Assembly (NCBI GenBank): GCA_035299585.1
Contig: DATGWF010000011.1
Location: forward strand, 1 to 16,118
Reading direction: 5' to 3'
DNA length: 16,118 nt
Source of the DNA: DATGWF01 sp035299585
GTDB lineage: Bacteria; Actinomycetota; Actinomycetes; Actinomycetales; Microbacteriaceae
In this document: in pieces, positions 14,287 through 16,118 of the stretch
Position numbering within the stretch: position 1 is the stretch's first letter
How the letters are laid out: each line of letters begins with the position of its first letter
Program-made: the position numbers and the translations under genes
Notes under the pieces: model-generated
What the model was told of the DNA's origin: nothing
Seen by the model: the letters and a program-made list of their open reading frames with translations, nothing else
Databases searched by the model: none

Positions 14287-14750
14287 GACCGGCGGGTCAC
14301 CCCGTTCGAGGAACCGGAGCTAGGCGTCGTCGGTGTCGGCGTTGTGGCCGGTACGGGCGGCGGAACCGTGGCCACCGGTGTGGTCGGTGTTGCGGGAGTC
14401 GTGACCGGCGCTGGCGCGGCCGGCGCCGGTCCGAGGTTCGGAGCGGTCGAATTCGTGGAACGTATCGTCGCTGACGTCCCACTCCCGTTCTCTTGGCCGG
14501 CGTTCGCCACGGGCGACGTGAGAGGGGTTCCCGCGGCCGGGTCGGCCGCGGGAACCGCCGGGGTAGGGGGTGCCCCGGTTGCATCCGGTTGTGCTGCGCC
14601 GCCAGATTCGGGCGCGACCGGCGCGTTTGAAATTGAGCTGTCGGCAATTCCGGCGTGCTGATATCCGGTGACCATAGCGACGAATGCGACTCCGGTGAGG
14701 GCGCCCGTAAGACTGCGCGCGCCCCTGGCCGGATGGGATCGCTTAGTCAT
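14283..14750 (-). CDS. Membrane-anchored Ala/Pro/Thr-rich protein, possible remnant of an FMN-binding protein
   Basis: 155 residues: a basic N-terminus (MTKRSHPARGAR), one hydrophobic segment (about 13-29) leading to GYQ, then about 120 residues of disordered Ala/Pro/Thr/Ser sequence with no cysteines and no recognisable domain. In other actinobacteria I would expect in this operon position a protein with the same N-terminal anchor and linker followed by an FMN_bind domain. Here the protein stops (TGA) on the apbE start codon, so that domain is absent. The start is ATG 14750, inside the last codons of the upstream gene (8-nt overlap); the frame is open to 14840, but that part lies fully within the neighbour. 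It may be a remnant or a genuine linker or scaffold. Function unknown. Confidence 0.68.
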   Translation of the reverse strand: MTKRSHPARGARSLTGALTGVAFVAMVTGYQHAGIADSSISNAPVAPESGGAAQPDATGAPPTPAVPAADPAAGTPLTSPVANAGQENGSGTSATIRSTNSTAPNLGPAPAAPAPVTTPATPTTPVATVPPPVPATTPTPTTPSSGSSNGVTRRS

Positions 14751-15210
14751 CGTCTTCGGTCTCGTCTTCAACCTCGTCGCTCTCGTCGTCGTCGTCATGT
14801 GAGCCGCCATGGCCGGCGTCACTCGAATTCGAGCGGCCATTGTTTGAGGCCGAGCCGGGGGCCACCGTGGGTGCCTGGGCGTGACCGGCCGCGGGCGCCG
14901 CCGGGCCCGGCAAGACGATTGGGCCGTGGTCGGGTCCGGGTGAAGGGACGACCTTGCCGGCGCCGTTCACCTTGGGATCACCGGGTTCAACCGTGGGAGG
15001 ACCACTCGGGTCGGTCACGGGATCAGTCGTCGGGTCATCCGAGGGAAGCGTGTCCGTCGTTGGCTCCGCAGACGGCAGAAGCGCTTCGCTCCCGCCGCTC
15101 ACATCCTGGGTGGCATTTGTGTCGAGTGCTTGCATGTTTGTAGCGAAGGCGACGCCAGAACTCGCGACAATGCCGGCAATGGCCAGGGCAGTCAGGACTG
15201 TCTTATTCAT
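14743..15210 (-). CDS. Secreted disordered protein with an acidic tail
   Basis: 155 residues beginning with a clear Sec signal peptide (MNKTVLTALA to about 24, cleavage after AFA). The mature part is low-complexity: Asp/Pro/Thr-rich (about 45-80), Pro/Gly/Ala-rich (81-120), Ser/Asn/Gly-rich (121-138), then a tail (139-155) in which 14 of 17 residues are Asp or Glu. There are no cysteines, lipobox or sorting signal. It is the first gene of the reductase operon, 110 nt from the divergent response regulator. The acidic tail could bind cations such as iron or calcium, which would suit a metal-reducing system, but this is conjecture. ATG 15210 has TACCGT at -12, suggesting a leaderless start. Confidence 0.72.
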   Translation of the reverse strand: MNKTVLTALAIAGIVASSGVAFATNMQALDTNATQDVSGGSEALLPSAEPTTDTLPSDDPTTDPVTDPSGPPTVEPGDPKVNGAGKVVPSPGPDHGPIVLPGPAAPAAGHAQAPTVAPGSASNNGRSNSSDAGHGGSHDDDDESDEVEDETEDDD

Positions 15211-15216
15211 GTCTCA

Positions 15217-15222
15217 ACGGTA
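15217..15222 (-). promoter_or_regulatory. Possible -10 box of the reductase operon
   Basis: TACCGT at -12 to -7 from ATG 15210 on the minus strand fits TANNNT and a leaderless start. It is weaker than the TAGGCT boxes. Confidence 0.38.
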
Positions 15223-15255
15223 TGAAGCCGACCTCCCAAGATGCCAGCCGGAAAA

Positions 15256-15273
15256 TCAAAGGTTTGTCAAAGG
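15256..15273. promoter_or_regulatory. Direct repeat TCAAAGG x2, candidate response-regulator site
   Basis: TCAAAGG occurs at 15256-15262 and 15267-15273, an 11-bp period (one helical turn), in the 110-bp gap between the divergent response regulator and the reductase operon. OmpR-family dimers bind head-to-tail half-sites with 10-11 bp spacing, so this is the natural candidate. Read on the minus strand the element also contains TTTGACA. Confidence 0.5.
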
Positions 15274-15308
15274 AACGGTGATGGCCCCCGAATGAGGGGC
15301 TCGCCCGC

Positions 15309-15314
15309 CAGAAT
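15309..15314 (+). promoter_or_regulatory. Possible -10 box of the response regulator gene
   Basis: CAGAAT at -12 to -7 from GTG 15321 matches TATAAT at four positions. The GGAG that follows is only two bases from the start, so a leaderless transcript is more likely. Confidence 0.42.
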
Positions 15315-15320
15315 GGAGCC

Positions 15321-15992
15321 GTGAAGGTGTTGCTCATCGAAGACGACCCGTCGATTGCCACGAGCGTGGCCGACGGACTTTCCGATGTTGCCATCTCCGC
15401 ACACCACGTTGCGAGCGGTTCCGCGGCGCTCGACGCGCTCGGACGAGACCGCTACGACTGCGTTCTGCTCGACCTCGGCCTCCCCGATATGGACGGTATG
15501 GACGTGTGCCGAGCCATTCAAGCGCGCGGCGACGTTCCGATCATCGTCATTAGCGCTCGCGACACCGAGCTCGACCGAGTACTCGCTCTCGAAATGGGCG
15601 CCGACGACTACCTCGTCAAGCCCTTCGGTATGCGCGAGCTCATCGCGCGCATCCGGGCCGTGGTTCGCCGGCGCGACGCCAGCCCCCGGGCCGACGAGCA
15701 GGTCGTGACGATTGGCGAACTCGTCGTCGATTCGCGCCGCCAGAGCGCGACGCTCGCGGGCGACCCGGTGCACTTCACGCCAAAGGAGTTCGCCATTCTC
15801 TCTTATCTCATGCGGGATTCAGGCGCGGTGTACCGGCGGAGCGACATCATTCGTGACGTCTGGGACACCGACTGGGTGGGCGGCTCGAAGTCGCTCGACG
15901 CCCACATTGCCTCGATCCGTAAGAAGCTCACTGGCAGCGTCACTATTCAAGCGGTTCACGGCGTCGGATTTCGAATAGAGGCAGAGTCGTGA
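15321..15992 (+). CDS. OmpR-family response regulator
   Basis: A 223-residue two-component regulator. The receiver domain (1-115) has acidic pocket residues E7-D8-D9, phospho-acceptor D51 (LLDLGLPDMDG), S78 and K100 (LVKPF). A winged-helix DNA-binding domain follows at about 127-221, with HFTPKEFAILSYL, the recognition-helix region SLDAHIASIRKKL and the wing VHGVGFRIE. The start is GTG 15321, directly giving MKVLLIEDD. It overlaps the kinase gene by 4 nt (GTGA), so they form one operon. It is divergent from the reductase operon across a short gap containing the TCAAAGG direct repeat, which suggests it controls that operon and perhaps itself. The sensed signal is unknown. Confidence 0.95.
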   Translation: MKVLLIEDDPSIATSVADGLSDVAISAHHVASGSAALDALGRDRYDCVLLDLGLPDMDGMDVCRAIQARGDVPIIVISARDTELDRVLALEMGADDYLVKPFGMRELIARIRAVVRRRDASPRADEQVVTIGELVVDSRRQSATLAGDPVHFTPKEFAILSYLMRDSGAVYRRSDIIRDVWDTDWVGGSKSLDAHIASIRKKLTGSVTIQAVHGVGFRIEAES

Positions 15993-16118
15993 AATGGCGC
16001 TTCGTGGGCGCGATCGTGGGCGTCACACTCCTCGTCCTGTTGTGCTTGCTCATTCCGCTGGCTAACTTTCTGCAGAGCGCCAGCACCAACGCGACCATCG
16101 GTGAACTCGAGAAGAACG
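15989..16118 (+). CDS. Sensor histidine kinase (N-terminus only)
   Basis: 43 codons are visible before the window ends. GTG 15989 begins a short basic start (MKWRF), a strong hydrophobic helix (about 6-26, GAIVGVTLLVLLCLLIPLA) and the beginning of an extracytoplasmic segment (SASTNATIGELEKN). Overlap with the response regulator stop and the single first helix make a membrane histidine kinase very likely. The sensor, dimerisation and ATPase domains lie outside the window, so the call rests on context. Confidence 0.8.
   Translation, partial: MKWRFVGAIVGVTLLVLLCLLIPLANFLQSASTNATIGELEKN

Noticed and set aside
14283..14480. A hidden FMN-binding domain reached by frameshift
   Set aside because: Only low-complexity Pro/Thr sequence remains before the apbE start, far too short for an FMN_bind domain in any frame.
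1..16118. CRISPR arrays, transposons or insertion sequences
   Set aside because: No regularly spaced repeats, transposase-like frames or terminal inverted repeats with target duplications were seen.

Overview
The window looks like chromosome of a high-GC actinobacterium, most likely order Micrococcales and Microbacteriaceae-like. This rests on base composition, a sortase-E type LAxTG wall-sorting signal, an MmpS-type membrane protein, many GTG starts, and several genes whose start codon sits exactly 12-13 nt behind a TANNNT-type -10 box (leaderless transcription). No phage, transposon, IS element or CRISPR array is visible. The placement is inference from gene style, not from a database match.

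Layout. (1) 1-2419: a self-contained TetR module. A short-chain dehydrogenase and a DHA2-type drug exporter (cut by the left edge) form an overlapping minus-strand operon, facing a TetR repressor; two tandem 17-bp operators sit between them and cover the likely promoters of both. (2) 2693-3322: a four-helix-type membrane protein with an MmpS-like extracytoplasmic domain, then a bidirectional terminator. (3) 3408-5894: two paralogous secreted, propeller-like proteins on the minus strand with tRNA-Arg(ACG) between them. One ends in a full LASTG wall anchor; the other keeps the tail layout but has lost the sorting motif. Two identical 29-nt terminator hairpins lie exactly 1300 nt apart here. (4) 5993-7423: a GT-C (family 39-like) glycosyltransferase; divergent from it is a small YvlD/holin-superfamily-IV membrane protein. 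(5) 7891-10406: a two-gene ABC-2 drug exporter. (6) 10512-11810: a divergent Nramp-related transporter with non-canonical metal-site motifs. (7) 11855-15210: a tightly overlapping four-gene minus-strand operon encoding a secreted acidic protein, a membrane-anchored Pro/Thr-rich protein, an ApbE flavin transferase, and a ferric-reductase/FAD/[2Fe-2S] fusion. (8) 15321-end: a divergent OmpR-family response regulator and the start of its sensor kinase.

How the genes work together. The most interesting unit is 11855-16118. The fusion reductase should carry electrons from NAD(P)H through [2Fe-2S], FAD and two hemes to the outside of the membrane, ApbE should attach FMN to an extracytoplasmic acceptor, and the two-component system transcribed divergently probably controls it. 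The expected FMN-binding acceptor protein is not present: its place in the operon is taken by a short membrane-anchored linker-like protein that ends right at the apbE start codon. Either the acceptor domain was lost, it is encoded elsewhere, or this protein is a new type of partner.
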